This document shows positions 43,571-54,079 of a DNA stretch of 64,000 nt, piece after piece; position 1 is the stretch's first letter, and the number at the start of each line of letters is the position of its first letter. The translations under genes and the position numbers were made by a program. Below the pieces are notes generated by a model that was not told where the DNA came from, searched no databases, and saw only the letters and a program-made list of their open reading frames with translations. The DNA is from Trichobilharzia szidati (taxonomy: Eukaryota > Platyhelminthes > Trematoda > Strigeidida > Schistosomatidae), in contig OX235273.1 of assembly GCA_944472155.2 (NCBI GenBank), forward strand, positions 4,003,204 to 4,067,203. Reading direction: 5' to 3'.

Positions 43571-44161
43571 TTGATGGAAAAACATATGAAAAAATCGGAG
43601 AAAAAACCGGAGACTATGACTGCACGTAAGAAACCTCTATTTATTAAGTTACAATTTAATGGTGACTTATCAAGTGAGATTCTATTCCAAAGACTTTCCA
43701 GGAGTATACGAAGAACATTTTACGCAGCACATCTAGGTTTGTCATTCTCTAGCCGACGAATGATTGGGACGCAAACGAAGGATAAGCTTCATAGTTTTGT
43801 CACATATATGTGCATTTATCAATTTAACTGCACCTACGGTGACAGTTATTTTGGGCACCCTACTACTAGACAGCTTAGCCAACGTGTTAATGAACATCTT
43901 CCATCGTGGTTTGGCAAAGGAAACACAGAAACAATCCATAGCTCAATTTTGTCACATTTAATTGATAGTGGTCATGTAGTGGAGAAAACGAGAGCCTTCA
44001 AAGTAATTCATCGTATCCCACCGAATCTTTCCAATAGACTTCGTATTCGTTTACTGCAAACAGCTGAGGCGATAGGCATTCGAACTATTAAACCTAGACT
44101 GTGTTTTCAAAAAAAGTTCGTACAGCCATTATCCCTCCCTTGTTGGCCTATTAAGACATAA
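43571..44161 (+). pseudogene. PLE-C linker and GIY-YIG endonuclease, 196-residue open frame
   Basis: The longest intact PLE frame. Order: basic N-terminus, linker FIKLQFNGDLSSEILFQRLS, AHLGLSF, the GIY-like CIYQFNCTYGDSYFG (canonical YIG reads YFG here), RQLSQRVNEHLP, the block SSILSHLIDSGHVVEKTRAF, and the end LCFQKKFVQPLSLPCWPIKT. The Arg-containing helix and the Glu of the EHLP motif are visible. The RT domain is missing (the sequence starts just after it), so this cannot move alone. 5' truncation is the usual outcome for such insertions. Confidence 0.8.
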
Positions 44162-44444
44162 ACTACTAATCACTCCTACACCACCCTTTGTTTATATTTT
44201 CAACCCCTTTCTTATCATCCCTTAATCTTATCTTCATTGTAAACGTATTTCATTTCCTTCCCTTACAATCTAACATTACTTAATCGGTTCATTTGTTTTT
44301 ACTAGCCTTTATCGACTACTTCCACCTGAACAGTTGTTTGTTTAATCATGCTGTTTTTTTTCATTATTCGTGTTATCACAGATTGCCTCACTTTTTCATC
44401 CTTATTATTGATAAGACCATTATTATTATTACTATAATTATTAT

Positions 44445-44635
44445 TGCGTCGGTGGCATAGCGGTTAGGACGCTCGCCGACGCACTCCTTTACCTCGCTAA
44501 GCCAGAAATAATGCTGGTGAAGAGGAAAGGTTGGGCATGAGGCTAGCAACCCCATCCTATAAAATAAACACTGCCACTAGCTTGAAGCCGTATGTTCCAC
44601 TGGGGAACGTGAAGGAAAAAGAAGACAAAGAAAGA
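44445..44635 (+). repeat. SINE-C, RTE-tail type
   Basis: The tRNA-like head GCGTCGGTGGCATAGCGGTT lacks its second half (internal deletion to CCGACGCACTCC). Then come GGTTGGGCATGAGGCTAGCA and the tail GAAGCCGTATGTTCCACTGG with AACGTGAAGGAAAAA. Confidence 0.75.
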
Positions 44636-44639
44636 GATT

Positions 44640-45045
44640 ATTATTATCATTACTACTATTATGACCAATTGCACAATTTATATTCACCATCATATTATCC
44701 TATAGACAAAACACCTTGATTGGTTTATGTATTTGAATTTGTATTTGTAAACTTATATATATTAGAGTTAAGCCTGATGAGATCTAATTGAAACCACAAT
44801 ATTGTTCGCTTAAATGTGTTGTTCTAAATTGAATTTTACACATATTTGAAACAGGCGGTATACGCTTATTAGTGCGTTCAGTATAAACCTGAATATCAAG
44901 CGTTTGGTGTTGTTAGTCACTCCTGTCATACTCACGCCTTTTTAGAGTCATTTCAATAAAAATTTATGTGACAAAGACTGCATTATTTAGCTGATAGTGA
45001 GAACACCAGTGGAGTATGGGACTGGAGTTTTTTTTTCTGTGAAGT
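44640..45045. other. Intronic DNA without recognised features
   Basis: AT-rich, no coding signal. Confidence 0.4.
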
Positions 45046-45059
45046 ATTTGCAGAGCATT

Positions 45060-47205
45060 AGCGGATGATGTTCTCAGTTAGACTCAAATTCAGGATCCAT
45101 CTTACATACATTTTTAATACTTCTTTTTCTAATAATGTTGTACCTTCTCTGTGGAAAGATATTAAAATCATCCCTGTACCTAAGTCAGGTTCTGGTAAAA
45201 ATGTTAATTTTAGACCTGTCGCTAAAACTTCGCCTTTTTTGAAACTAATGGAGAAACTATTGTTACTAAAACTTGTTCCCTCCCTAAGTTTCTCAAACGA
45301 TCCAAAGCAGTTAGCTTACAAACAGGGTAAAAGTACTTTGGACGCTGCTGCTGTGTTTCATCACAACGTTGTATCTTCCTTAGACAAAGGAAACAAGTTT
45401 GTCCGTTGTACGTTCCTTGACTATACATCTGCTTTCGACTCTGTACCTAGAGGCCTATTGTTAAACAAGCTTAGCCTTACACAAACTGAGCCCTGGGCTA
45501 TCAACTGGCTACACTCTTACTTCTCTAATAGGATGCAGTACACGGTATCTTCCTCTCCTTTGCTTACTGAAGCTGGAGTTCCTCAGAGTGCTCTTCTTTC
45601 TCCGTTTCTCTTCTCCTTCTTCTTACATGATTTACCTCTCTCAGATGAAATCAACTTCGTCAAATATGCAGATAACCTGTCTGTATCGTTTCCCATTAAG
45701 TCTCATTCAGACTGTCTCAAATTAAATAGCTTCCTGTCGGACATCAGTCAGTGGTCCAAACTAAGTGGTCTCATGCTGAATCCCTCAAAATGCCAGACTA
45801 TTGACTTCTCCCTTAGGCATAAACAAGATCTACAAACACTAGTAAGTTCTCATGAAGATAGTTGCATTGGGGGCACTAAAATTGAAACTAAGTCTAATGC
45901 AAAATACCTCGGTCTAGTTCTATCTTCCGACCTTACTTGGACATCTCATATCCTAACGATTTCTAAGAAAGTGTTCTGTCTAACCTACTACATCAAGAAA
46001 CTTAGACAATCTGGAATCATCCAACCTCTACTTTCACAATTTGTCAACTCTTGTATCTTACCTATTCTACTTTACTGCTCCCCGTTAATCTTTCCTGGGC
46101 TACTGAAAAAGGACTACACCATCCTGAGAAGGATGTTGAAGGTAGTCAGTAGGACTAGTGGTGTAAAACTCAGTCAGCTCGTCACTACATTAGTAGAAAG
46201 GCATCTGAATACATGCGAAAAATGGCCAAAAACCATACTCTCCGACCCCCAACACTCCCTCTATTCCCAAATCTCGCCTTGTATCTCATCAAGTAAAACC
46301 AGAGATCAGTATAAAATAATCTATGCTCGTACAACCAAGTACAGGAACTCAACGATGCCATACTTGGCCCGTGTTCTATGTGACAGAGACAATGTTAAGC
46401 GTGAAACCTATGACTTGCTTTGTTGTTAATAACATAATTTTAGGCTCTTTTATTTCTCTTATTTTGTATTCTATAGTGAACTCCTTCTTAAACATACTTA
46501 GCTACCTAAATTATTAACATCGGCTTACTTTTTGTACTTTACTATATTCCTTCTATTGTGTGTCTACTGGTTCCGACTCTATTAGGACTATGAGTCTTAC
46601 AAAATTGTCCTGTCATTAACCATCATGTAATTATTAGTTTTGTGGTTGTTTTTCTTATTTTCTATACTTTTCGGCAATATTAAACTGACAATCATTGGTT
46701 GTGAACGCCATAGTCACCACCTTAAAAAATTTTGTATTATTCAGGATTACTCACACTACTACTACAAACACTGCATTAGACCTGACAATAAAAGACCCTG
46801 AAATGTTGTTTTATGATTGTTTAGTGTTGTCCAATCAAATTAACTGATCCTCTTGGCGATAAACATTCTTAAATACCATTTCATCACTTTTTGTATGACT
46901 ATAGCTTTACTGTCACCATGCCTAATCATATCATAGCTTCCACTACCCAATACTGAGTTATTATTATATGATGTTTATTTTCCTTTCTACTTCTTGGTAT
47001 TTTTTTCGCATTTATCATTATTTTTGTGTTTAACCTGTTTTTCCTGTTTTTTTGCGGTTGGTGTTCTTAGATTTATTTTTTTTGTTAAATACTCCTTTTA
47101 AATGTTTGATAAAATTAGATGCATATATTGTATATATGTGCTGAAAATTCCACACTGCACCACTAGTGCTGTTTATGGAATAAAGCAAATTATTATTAAT
47201 ATTAT
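45060..47205 (+). mobile_element. CR1-like LINE, 2.1 kb, most complete copy
   Basis: RT domain, C-terminal region, about 750 bp of 3' UTR and the terminus TGCTGAAAATTCCACACTGC..GGAATAAAGCAAATTATTATT. The N-terminal endonuclease region is absent. Nearly identical 3' parts at 255-1914 suggest relatively recent activity of this subfamily. Confidence 0.85.
45065..46429 (+). pseudogene. CR1-like LINE ORF2 fragment with RT domain (454 residues, catalytic site altered)
   Basis: The longest open frame in the window. RT motifs in order: VPSLWKDIKIIPVPKSGSGK (about residues 26-45), NFRPVAKTSPFLKLMEKLLL, motif A CTFLDYTSAFDSVPRGLL (about residues 118-135, catalytic Asp present), motif B EAGVPQSALLSPFLFSFFLH (usual Gly after PQ is Ser), and motif C FVKYADNLSVSF, where the expected YADD reads YADN. 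The thumb and C-terminal region follow, with LNPSKCQTIDFSL and KYLGLVLSSDLTW. Loss of the second catalytic Asp should abolish RT activity. The family's endonuclease would lie upstream and is missing. The start Met is not the natural one. Confidence 0.9.
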
Positions 47206-47207
47206 TA

Positions 47208-47275
47208 AATGCCAGAGCGTTATCCACTAAGCTAATCGGCTGCGAAAATCACCACTTGTCAAGCTGGTATCACAT
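47208..47275 (-). repeat. Sm-alpha-like SINE, tRNA-head fragment
   Basis: CCAGAGCGTTATCCACTAAGC is the inverted A-box side of the Sm-alpha-like tRNA head (compare 23265-23290). It abuts the LINE end. Confidence 0.55.
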
Positions 47276-47780
47276 GTTGGTTGTTGGGATAATTCTGAAT
47301 ATCCCTTATCGACAGAATTTATTGGACAGCTACGCTTGATCTTTTTTTGAAATATCGCCTCCTAGTTAGTACCGCCATTTAAATGATGTTTTGAGGCCAA
47401 CTTCGTGTTCGTTTCAAAGATCTCTGTGTTCGTTAAATGCACTTGTTTTAACATTTATGGGTAAATTACTAAATACATATAGAAGAAATATTTAAGAGGA
47501 GCTTTCCTAATTTCGTTTGGATACCTGGACAAGCAAGGGTATTATACGAAAGCATTTGATCTCAACGACTTATAGGTCTGCGTGAATAACTATTTCCACT
47601 GAATTTTGTTTGCATTGATCTTATTCATTTATTCTACCTACTTAGTTAAACGACGGTATCAATCGTCATAATAGTGGAACAGATCTGTACCGTATTGGTG
47701 CATGTTTTCAATGGTGTTTGTTACCCCTGAGCTAGATGGTTTAATTGTGAAATTTTCATTCTCCACTTTGATAACACTCT
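47276..47780. other. Intronic DNA without recognised features
   Basis: No gene or repeat recognised. Confidence 0.4.
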
Positions 47781-48415
47781 TCAGTTGTTAGAAGTTAGCA
47801 CTGGAGAGATGATATCCCTGAAAGAGACCAAGGAACTCAGCGACAGCGAAAGTCGGATCAATCGGTATACAAGTAGCAAGCATTCCGTGGAGGAGACTTC
47901 TCAAATAATGGCTAGAATTCTGAAACCATTTCGAAATATTGTACATAAACAAACACAATGGCTTTGTTCAACATTAAACAGACCAGGATAAATTCCATCA
48001 ACTGTGAAAAACACTATATAGATCTGAGGACACGTCCCACTTGTCTTAGAATTCAAGAACATAAGCCACCCGTCAAGAGCCATGATACCTACACTTTCAT
48101 ATTAATACATGTAGAGAACTATGGGTATCAGTTTGGTTAGAAAATGGTACTCAGACGTATCAACTGATAAAGAATTACGAGATTGATCATGAGCTAACAC
48201 AAGTTAGGGGACTAACTGGCTGGGTGGTCTATGAGCTCTCCTTGTTACCAGGAAGTTCCTGAGTTCACACCTTGGTAGCTGCATACTCCTCAAGACTCCG
48301 AGATCAGAAAGAAGTAGCTGTCCAGTAGGCCCTGATAGTTTCCAACGGTCTTCTCGTGATCAATCCTGTAGCTGATTAAATCTCTGCAAACCAACTCATC
48401 ATAATAAAGAATTAG
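47781..48415 (+). mobile_element. PLE-B fragment with nested HS-A
   Basis: A frame around 47890-47990 reads VEETSQIMARILKPFRNIVH, the diverged counterpart of ISEITARLFKPLEIDVAH in the 22640 copy. Later pieces resemble the GIY-YIG region (YIDLRTRPTCLRIQEHKPPV near 48010-48075). HS-A is inserted at 48178-48403. Confidence 0.65.
48178..48403 (+). mobile_element. HS-A SINE with short inverted start and 11-bp target duplication
   Basis: The first ~30 bases (GATTGATCATGAGCTAACAC) are an inverted piece of the element's own tail. They are followed by a plus-strand tRNA-like head, a decayed hammerhead (48290-48330) and the tail CGTGATCAATCCTGTAGCTG. Bounded by ATAAAGAATTA at 48167-48177 and 48404-48414. 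Confidence 0.75.
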
Positions 48416-48834
48416 TCATATGAGAATGTGCGGACTTTATATTGAAGTTTGCACTGAAGATGCTAACTAGACAGATAACGAAATGTTCGCAATTAAACTG
48501 TCCGTTTAAGAGAACGCTATAACATCAAAAACACCCCCGCCCTTGAGGTACATACTTCGCCAGTGTTTCGAAATACAAAAACATTGTTAAAGTTCGGTTG
48601 TGGCACTTGTGACTATGCTGGAGTGCACAAGGTCTACTTCAAGCAAGGCTTTTTATAAGATACATCTTGAAAAGAAACTCATTTTGTTTATCCCAGATTT
48701 GAGCTTGTGATACCCTCTATTGAGGTTGGTAACTTTATCTTATCGTTACTAACCAAGTTCTCTGTGATGAACACTATGTCAGTTAATTACGCTATCGTGA
48801 CCAATGTAACTACTGCCTATTACTGAATGTGACT
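48415..48834. other. Intronic DNA without recognised features
   Basis: Nothing supported. Confidence 0.4.
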
Positions 48835-49390
48835 TTATCTAAAGCCGTCTGTCGCTGCTGCTGCTGCTGCTGGATTCAACATAGAACTTGGCACCGAAGT
48901 CCAGCAGTTCGAGTTGCCACGTTCCAAAGAGCACACAAAGGTAGACAGGAAAATGAGTGAAGGGAATCAATAGAGTTTTGACAAGTATAAGAGAGAAACA
49001 GAATGAGTAATGGTAGAAACGAATATGAAAAATTACAGAAACTGAATACATTTGCGCCATTGACAACGATTTTGAGCCATGTCACCTATTATCTCCAGCC
49101 ATTGATTCTTAGAGTCCCGAGGGCTGACCCCAACCCGGAAGTCTGCATCTCCCTACCTGACTCAGTTTAACTGTCAAGGATTTCATGGATTGATGAGGCC
49201 ATGTTTTTGTTTGGCCACCACTTACTCTTTTCCAACCTGCACCTATATCATCTAGTAATGCCCGTCGGGGGAGACGATGGTTAGGCATACGCAGCACGTG
49301 ACCTTACCATCTCAATCTATGTAAATTTATAGCCTCGTGGATTGATTTTCCCTTTTTGCCCAACACTCTACGCCTAACGTGAACATTAAT
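48835..49390 (-). pseudogene. Second RTE-like LINE family, 3' end
   Basis: 49297-49109 reads MLRMPNHRLPRRALLDDIGA, GWKRVSGGQTKTWPHQSMKS: the continuation of the RWLGHVLRM block seen at 10730. The 3' UTR ends at GACTTCGGTGCCAAGTTCTATG followed by (CAG)n at about 48852-48871 (CTG on the plus strand). Frame broken after GRCRLPGWGQ. Confidence 0.7.
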
Positions 49391-49394
49391 TACT

Positions 49395-50130
49395 TTATTA
49401 TACCACCTAACGCGAGAAAGAGATCGTAAACATCTGTGGTCAAAAACAGCCGTCTGTCGAGGATGACATGTTCGTACACGGTGTAATTACTCACCGTTAT
49501 TTGATGTTTGATGTTTATTTCAACTTCCGACCCTATGTTAGTTTGTTTATTAGATATATCACACAGTGAAGAAACAGTATTACTTACTGGATGACAATGT
49601 TTTGAACACAATTTACTGTTCACAATCATATCAATTATAATCACACGACTTCGAAACTTGAAATTTATAGTTTTCCTTGTTCTCTCCTATTTATCGTCGT
49701 AGAGGCGGTAGAATTTTCTAGACGGCTGTATGGACAGGTGTTGAATTAATCCTATTACACGTGTTTGCAGTAGATTCGATAGACCAAGCTTACGTTATAA
49801 ATCTCTCCCTTCATACTGTGACATTAGATTTTAAAACTGTCATCTTATCCCATCATCCTACCTGTATGGCTGTGTGTAATTGCATGTAGTGAGTGGTATA
49901 GCTGAACTATTCTCTAGATTTCTTATCTTATTCGGGTCAACTAATCTAGATTTCGCTGCCAGGTTTTTATGCTCGCCTAGTCTGACTGCCACTGTTCTAA
50001 TACTTTGACTTATATATTTCACCTGACAATCATTGCGGGCAGTGTATTAGATAAACTAAATTGTTTTGTTTTAAAGGCTCCACAGGATTGATCCTTGAAC
50101 TGACAAAGCTTCTTTCCAATTGAGTTTGTA
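49395..50130 (-). pseudogene. PLE-A, minus-strand copy
   Basis: The minus strand carries PLE-A coding remnants from NNLVYLIHCPQ (50095 side) through the AEHKN-like and ARKSRLVDPNKIRN-like pieces to the terminal repeat at 49540-49660. Frames are broken. Confidence 0.7.
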
Positions 50131-50225
50131 GGCTAGCTACTTTTATTCCTGCATTGTTCAGGATTCTCCGTAAGGTGATTTCCGAGGTTCCTTCCTTGTA
50201 TGGAAGCACTAGTGATGATTTAGAT
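50131..50225 (-). pseudogene. PLE-A linker piece
   Basis: The reverse complement reads SLVLPYKEGTSEITLRRILN then NAGI, the block preceding the GIY-YIG domain. It is continuous with the minus-strand copy and meets a plus-strand PLE-A tail at 50226. Confidence 0.7.
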
Positions 50226-50440
50226 TCCTTAGAAAATTCTACTACCCCTACGACGAAAAATAGGAGAGAACAAAGAAAACTATAAATTTCAAGTTTCGAA
50301 GTCGTGTGATCATAACTGATATGACTGTGAACAGTAAATTGTGTTCGAAACCTTGTCATCCAGTAAGTAATACTGTTTCTTCACTGTGTGATATATCTAA
50401 TAAACAAACTAATATGGAATTACTTACTACCAAACCTTCC
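50226..50440 (+). mobile_element. PLE-A 3' end, plus strand (inverted junction)
   Basis: Matches the end of PLE-A (TTCTACTACCCCTACGACG, then CAAGTTTCGAAGTCGTGTGA, the terminal AATTGTGTTCGAAAC hairpin and ATATATCTAATAAACAAAC). The switch from the minus to the plus copy at 50225/50226 is abrupt. Confidence 0.75.
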
Positions 50441-50525
50441 AAGTCTTATACATATATTCCGATCCTATGATAAGTAGATCTTTGATGAAGATTTCTTTGG
50501 AAAACCAGTCATAACTTCATACATG

Positions 50526-50702
50526 TGCGTCGGTGGCACAGCGGTTAGGACTCTCGCCGATCATGCACATGGTCTGGGTTTCGATCCCCTGCCGGCGCAC
50601 ACCTGATATCTATGGTCGGCCTGCAACATTTGGGCCGACTACCAATATCACATGCTGAAAATTTCATACAGTGTAGAATCAAGCTGTAATCAAAAAGTAA
50701 AA
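50526..50702 (+). repeat. SINE-C, CR1-tail type
   Basis: Full tRNA-like head (A-box GTGGCACAGCGG, B-box GTTTCGATCCC, arms GCGTCGG/CCGGCGC), body with GATATC words, and a tail with an internal deletion in the hairpin (ATTTCATACAGTGTAGAATC). Confidence 0.8.
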
Positions 50703-50864
50703 AGACAAGCAGCCCCAAAATAACTTCAATTCCAATAATGCTACTTGAGGAAGTTAAGATCGATTTTTCAAATGATGTAACATTGTTATGATTTATTTCA
50801 ATATCGTTGAGATTTCAACAAATATAATATTTTTCCGTTCTTGTTGTGCTTTTTTTCCTTTTAG

Positions 50865-51026
50865 GAAGTGAAGAGTCATTTTTGTCAAACACGCAAAATT
50901 TTTGAAATGTTCTTAAGAATACTTGAATGTCTTGGGGAATTTTCAATGTCAGCGCCAGATTTAGCGCATCTGCTAAAAATGCTTCGTTCAGAATCAGTCA
51001 GGATATTTTGTAGTCAAATATTGAAG
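50865..51026 (+). CDS. Host gene exon 4 in the window (tentative BEACH-family region)
   Basis: A 162-nt exon, phase 0 at both ends; acceptor tract TTTTTTCCTTTTAG ending at 50864, donor GTAGGT at 51027. 54 codons: EVKSHFCQTRKIFEMFLRIL, ECLGEFSMSAPDLAHLLKML, and RSESVRIFCSQILK. It joins in frame to the 36562 and 62786 exons. The pattern of a helix, then DLxxLLxMLR, then a short helix, then (next exon) a beta-type QFSRPQDCLLVVP resembles the run-up to the ConA-like domain in neurobeachin/LYST-type BEACH proteins. That resemblance is from memory of the family's layout, not from a search, so the family name is provisional. Confidence 0.75.
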
Positions 51027-51096
51027 GTAGGTTTACAGTCGAAGCGGGAAACATCTGATCTGCATTGCTCTTATTTATTAATCTGGTTGACTTCTT

Positions 51097-51332
51097 TTTC
51101 TCCACTCCTTGCTACACCGAGTGGAACATAAGGACTCAACCTTGAGTTCTGAAGTCTCAGTAATGGTGGTGTTGATGTTTACGGGATGGGGTAAATAGCC
51201 TCACATCAAATCTTCCCTCTCTCTACCGCGTCTACTACCTGCTAAATGAGATTTAAGAGTGAGTCAGCCGGGAAATGAACATGGAGTGCTTGCCTAGCTG
51301 GAGAGCAGTCTATCACTGAACTGCCATCGATG
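51097..51332 (-). repeat. SINE-C, RTE-tail type, diverged
   Basis: Minus strand: tail end (CCGAGTGGAACATAAGG inverted), GGATGGGGTAAATAGCCTCA, CTTCCCTCTCTCTACC, and a decayed tRNA-like head (GGGAAATGAACATGGAGTGC..GATAGACTGC region). Confidence 0.55.
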
Positions 51333-51476
51333 AATATAATAAGCTTAAGACGGCAGTTCTCGCTCTATCACCGAAGCTGATTTATATAATGGCCGGAACA
51401 ATAAAATGGTACTAGCTAACTAACTAACTAACTTAGTGCTCTGGTTAATCTGTCCTAATCTCACGTCAACAAGGTC

Positions 51477-52268
51477 AAGTTAAACTTTAAGCACCACTAA
51501 CTACTGCCAATGGAGTGTGACTGTACCAGTGGCCTTGAAACGCCCACTGAGCGAGTTAGTGAAACCTGGCAAATAATGTTGTCATCATCAATAAAATATC
51601 CTCATCGAATTGTTATGTTGTTAAATCAAATATCTGGCAGGTTTCAGCTTAGATTTGAGAAAGATTAAGTCACGGTTTAAGCCAAGGACAAGTTAGAGTT
51701 AGGTTAACCTAATGAAGGCGACATTAGGGCTGGTTCGAGTTAGATTACAGTTAGTTTAGTGATATGTTCACGTTAGAGTTAGGTTCAAGAAAGATTAAGG
51801 TTATTTTTAGAGTTATAAGACCTAAATAATTACATGCATAGAATGTGGTTAAATTACTCTGTTGATATAAGAATAGAACTTGTGCACTGTGGCGGTAGAG
51901 TATAATTCCATTGCGGGGTAAAATTTATTTTGATAAAGTCTCACAGTGTTACACAGTAATATTTACTGATGACAAGTTTCGAGCACAATTTATTGCTCAG
52001 TAAATATTACTGTATAACACTATGAAACTTTATCAGAATGAATTTTGCCCACAATGCAATTATGCTCTGTTGATACTCCAACCTAAAACTAAGAGCAATT
52101 TTTATCACATTTGGGAGGAAGGTATCCTCTGTAACACTTTTCTACAGTTTTTATGCAGTTTTGTTCGTATATATAAGTATTCCATACACAAAATTGCCTC
52201 CTTCACGTGATTGATCCGTTCGACGTCTTATGCACTTTGGTAGTTAGAGGTGCTTAAAGTTTAATTTC
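51477..52268. mobile_element. TIR element (MITE-like), copy 2
   Basis: Opposite orientation to 30567-31318. The ends are inverted: TTAAACTTTAAGCACCACTA at the left, GGTAGTTAGAGGTGCTTAAA at the right. Same internal order: AGGTTAACCTAATGAAGGCG, telomere-like GTTAGAGTTAGGTT, and the PLE-A-like hairpin (51920-52045). No transposase. Confidence 0.65.
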
Positions 52269-53036
52269 GTCGTCAACAACAACAACAATAGTAACACCGC
52301 CGGTACGCAAAGACAAAGGAAAAGACTCGACGTCGATAAGAGAACTTTTACTGTCCCAAACAACAGGCGAAATGCTAGACAGAAACTTTGTATATGTACA
52401 GTTAGAATGACGTTTAAAATGAGGTGGTAATTCATTGATGCATTAAAAGTGTTAACAGCCAATAGGAATCCAGCAATCCAAACAGAGGGAAAAACAAAGG
52501 GTTCACACGCCAGTGCACGATAACTGCTTAAACTAGTTATTTTAAGGTCTTAGGCAAAATTAGGCAAAATCAGGTGTATATAACAATTTATGATTCTGAT
52601 TTTGGGCTTGGTAGAATTTCGATTACTTTAATTGCATCAAATGCATCAATCGAAATCGGTACAAAACTCAAAATTTGAATATAAGTTTCCTACTGATTAA
52701 TAACTTTTAGATGTATGTCTTGAAGTTTTACTGAAAAGTCGTGACCGGTGAGGATCACCCGTTGGTTGTCTACTTCACCTATTATCGCGAATAGTCAGAG
52801 GTTAGAATTCGCTAGTCACTGAATTTCAGGGAAGTAGATGAATGTCCAAGAGACTACTCACCTTGCAAACTGAAGGTCCTAGCTTCCAGCGGTTCTGAAA
52901 ACCGTCATAATAGTGAGGGAAAATGAAAGCTTGTGAGCAACAGTCAACTCGGTTCAAAAGACTGCAGAGAATAGAATATGCCAGTGACATGTTACTGAGG
53001 TTATCTAGTTCATTTGGAACCCAAGGGATGGATAAT
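52269..53036. other. Intronic DNA; possible RTE tail near its end
   Basis: A CAA run lies at 52276-52290. TTGGAACCCAAGGGATGGAT at about 53009-53028 resembles an RTE-like LINE terminus. Otherwise nothing is recognised. Confidence 0.4.
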
Positions 53037-53048
53037 ATAACAATAATT

Positions 53049-53723
53049 TTCAAATATTGGTTTTTTGTAGGGATTTTGTTTGATAGGATAGAGGATTTCA
53101 TCATGAGCTGACATCAGTTAGAGAATCATTTGAAAACCTGCAGGGAGTAACGGACAGCTGTTTCCTCCTCGTTTGTGACTCTTCAGTAGTACGCACCTGC
53201 CGGGGCTGGAACCGAGAAACTTCTCGTTAAAAGGCAAGCTCGTAGACCATTGAGCCATTGAGACCTGATCCAATGGCCAGCCCATGAATTCTAACTTCTG
53301 CCGATTCACGACGTAGCACTACCATTTCGCAATTTCTTCTTCGATTAGTTACTGCCTCATCTGACGCTCACTAGCGACTGGTCATTTTTAGGCAGTGACC
53401 TAGGGTTCTTTTGGGAAGCTGTGACCAGTAGGGTACAGCATACTGAAGATGAGGCTGTAACTCATCGTAGAAGACATTGCGAAATGGTCGCGCTATGTCG
53501 TGAATCGGCAGAAGTTAGAATTCATGGGTTGGCCATTGGATCAGGTCTCAATGGCTTAATGGTCTACGAGCTCGCTGGCCTTGTAACTAGAAGTTCATCG
53601 GTTCAAGCCCCAGTGGGTGCTTACTGAGAAGAGTCACAAACCAGAACGAAACAGCTGTCCAGTACTTTCAGGTTTTCCAATGGTTCTCTAACTGATGTCA
53701 GCTCATGATGAAATCCTCCACAC
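53049..53723. mobile_element. Palindromic HS-A hammerhead SINE with 12-bp target duplication
   Basis: Minus-strand HS-A (53049-about 53340) faces plus-strand HS-A (about 53405-53723). Each has tail, hammerhead, tRNA-like head (CTCAATGGCTTAATGG with GGTTCAAGCC in plus) and leader. Flanked by the exact repeat ATAACAATAATT at 53037-53048 and 53724-53735. Third family member showing insertion of a whole palindrome. Confidence 0.85.
53146..53192 (-). ncRNA. Hammerhead, HS-A (core intact, stems weakened)
   Basis: Core CTGAAGA and GAAA, stem III CAG/CTG and GTC are present. Stem I GTACTA/CGTTAC and stem II are imperfect. Activity uncertain. Confidence 0.6.
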
Positions 53724-53736
53724 ATAACAATAATTA

Positions 53737-53740
<4 letters not shown>

Positions 53741-53786
<46 letters not shown>
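53741..53786. repeat. (AT)n microsatellite
   Basis: About 22 uninterrupted AT units right after the HS-A target duplication. Confidence 0.9.
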
Positions 53787-53788
<2 letters not shown>

Positions 53789-53997
53789 CACTTCACAGGC
53801 TTATAAAAGCTTACTTAATTTCTGAAGTCAGAACTGAAGATATTTTCTAGGTGAGTATTGAAAGTCTTGAAATTAAAATATTCAATTAAGATAACACAAT
53901 TACACTAAGAATCTAGATAAGTGGGCCTCTGAAATGACCTGTAGAATTTATTTCCTTTGACGCTCGACCTCGACCGCTTCTCATCTCCTTATCTCAC

Positions 53998-54032
53998 TGT
54001 TTTGGAATAAAGCAAATTATTATTATTATTAA
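53998..54032 (+). mobile_element. CR1-like LINE terminus only
   Basis: GTTTTGGAATAAAGCAAATT followed by ATT repeats: the last ~30 bases of the CR1-like 3' end without any other part. Confidence 0.7.
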
Positions 54033-54079
54033 TTATGTTGTAAGAATAAATTACAATGATTAGTCAATAAGATATTGCC

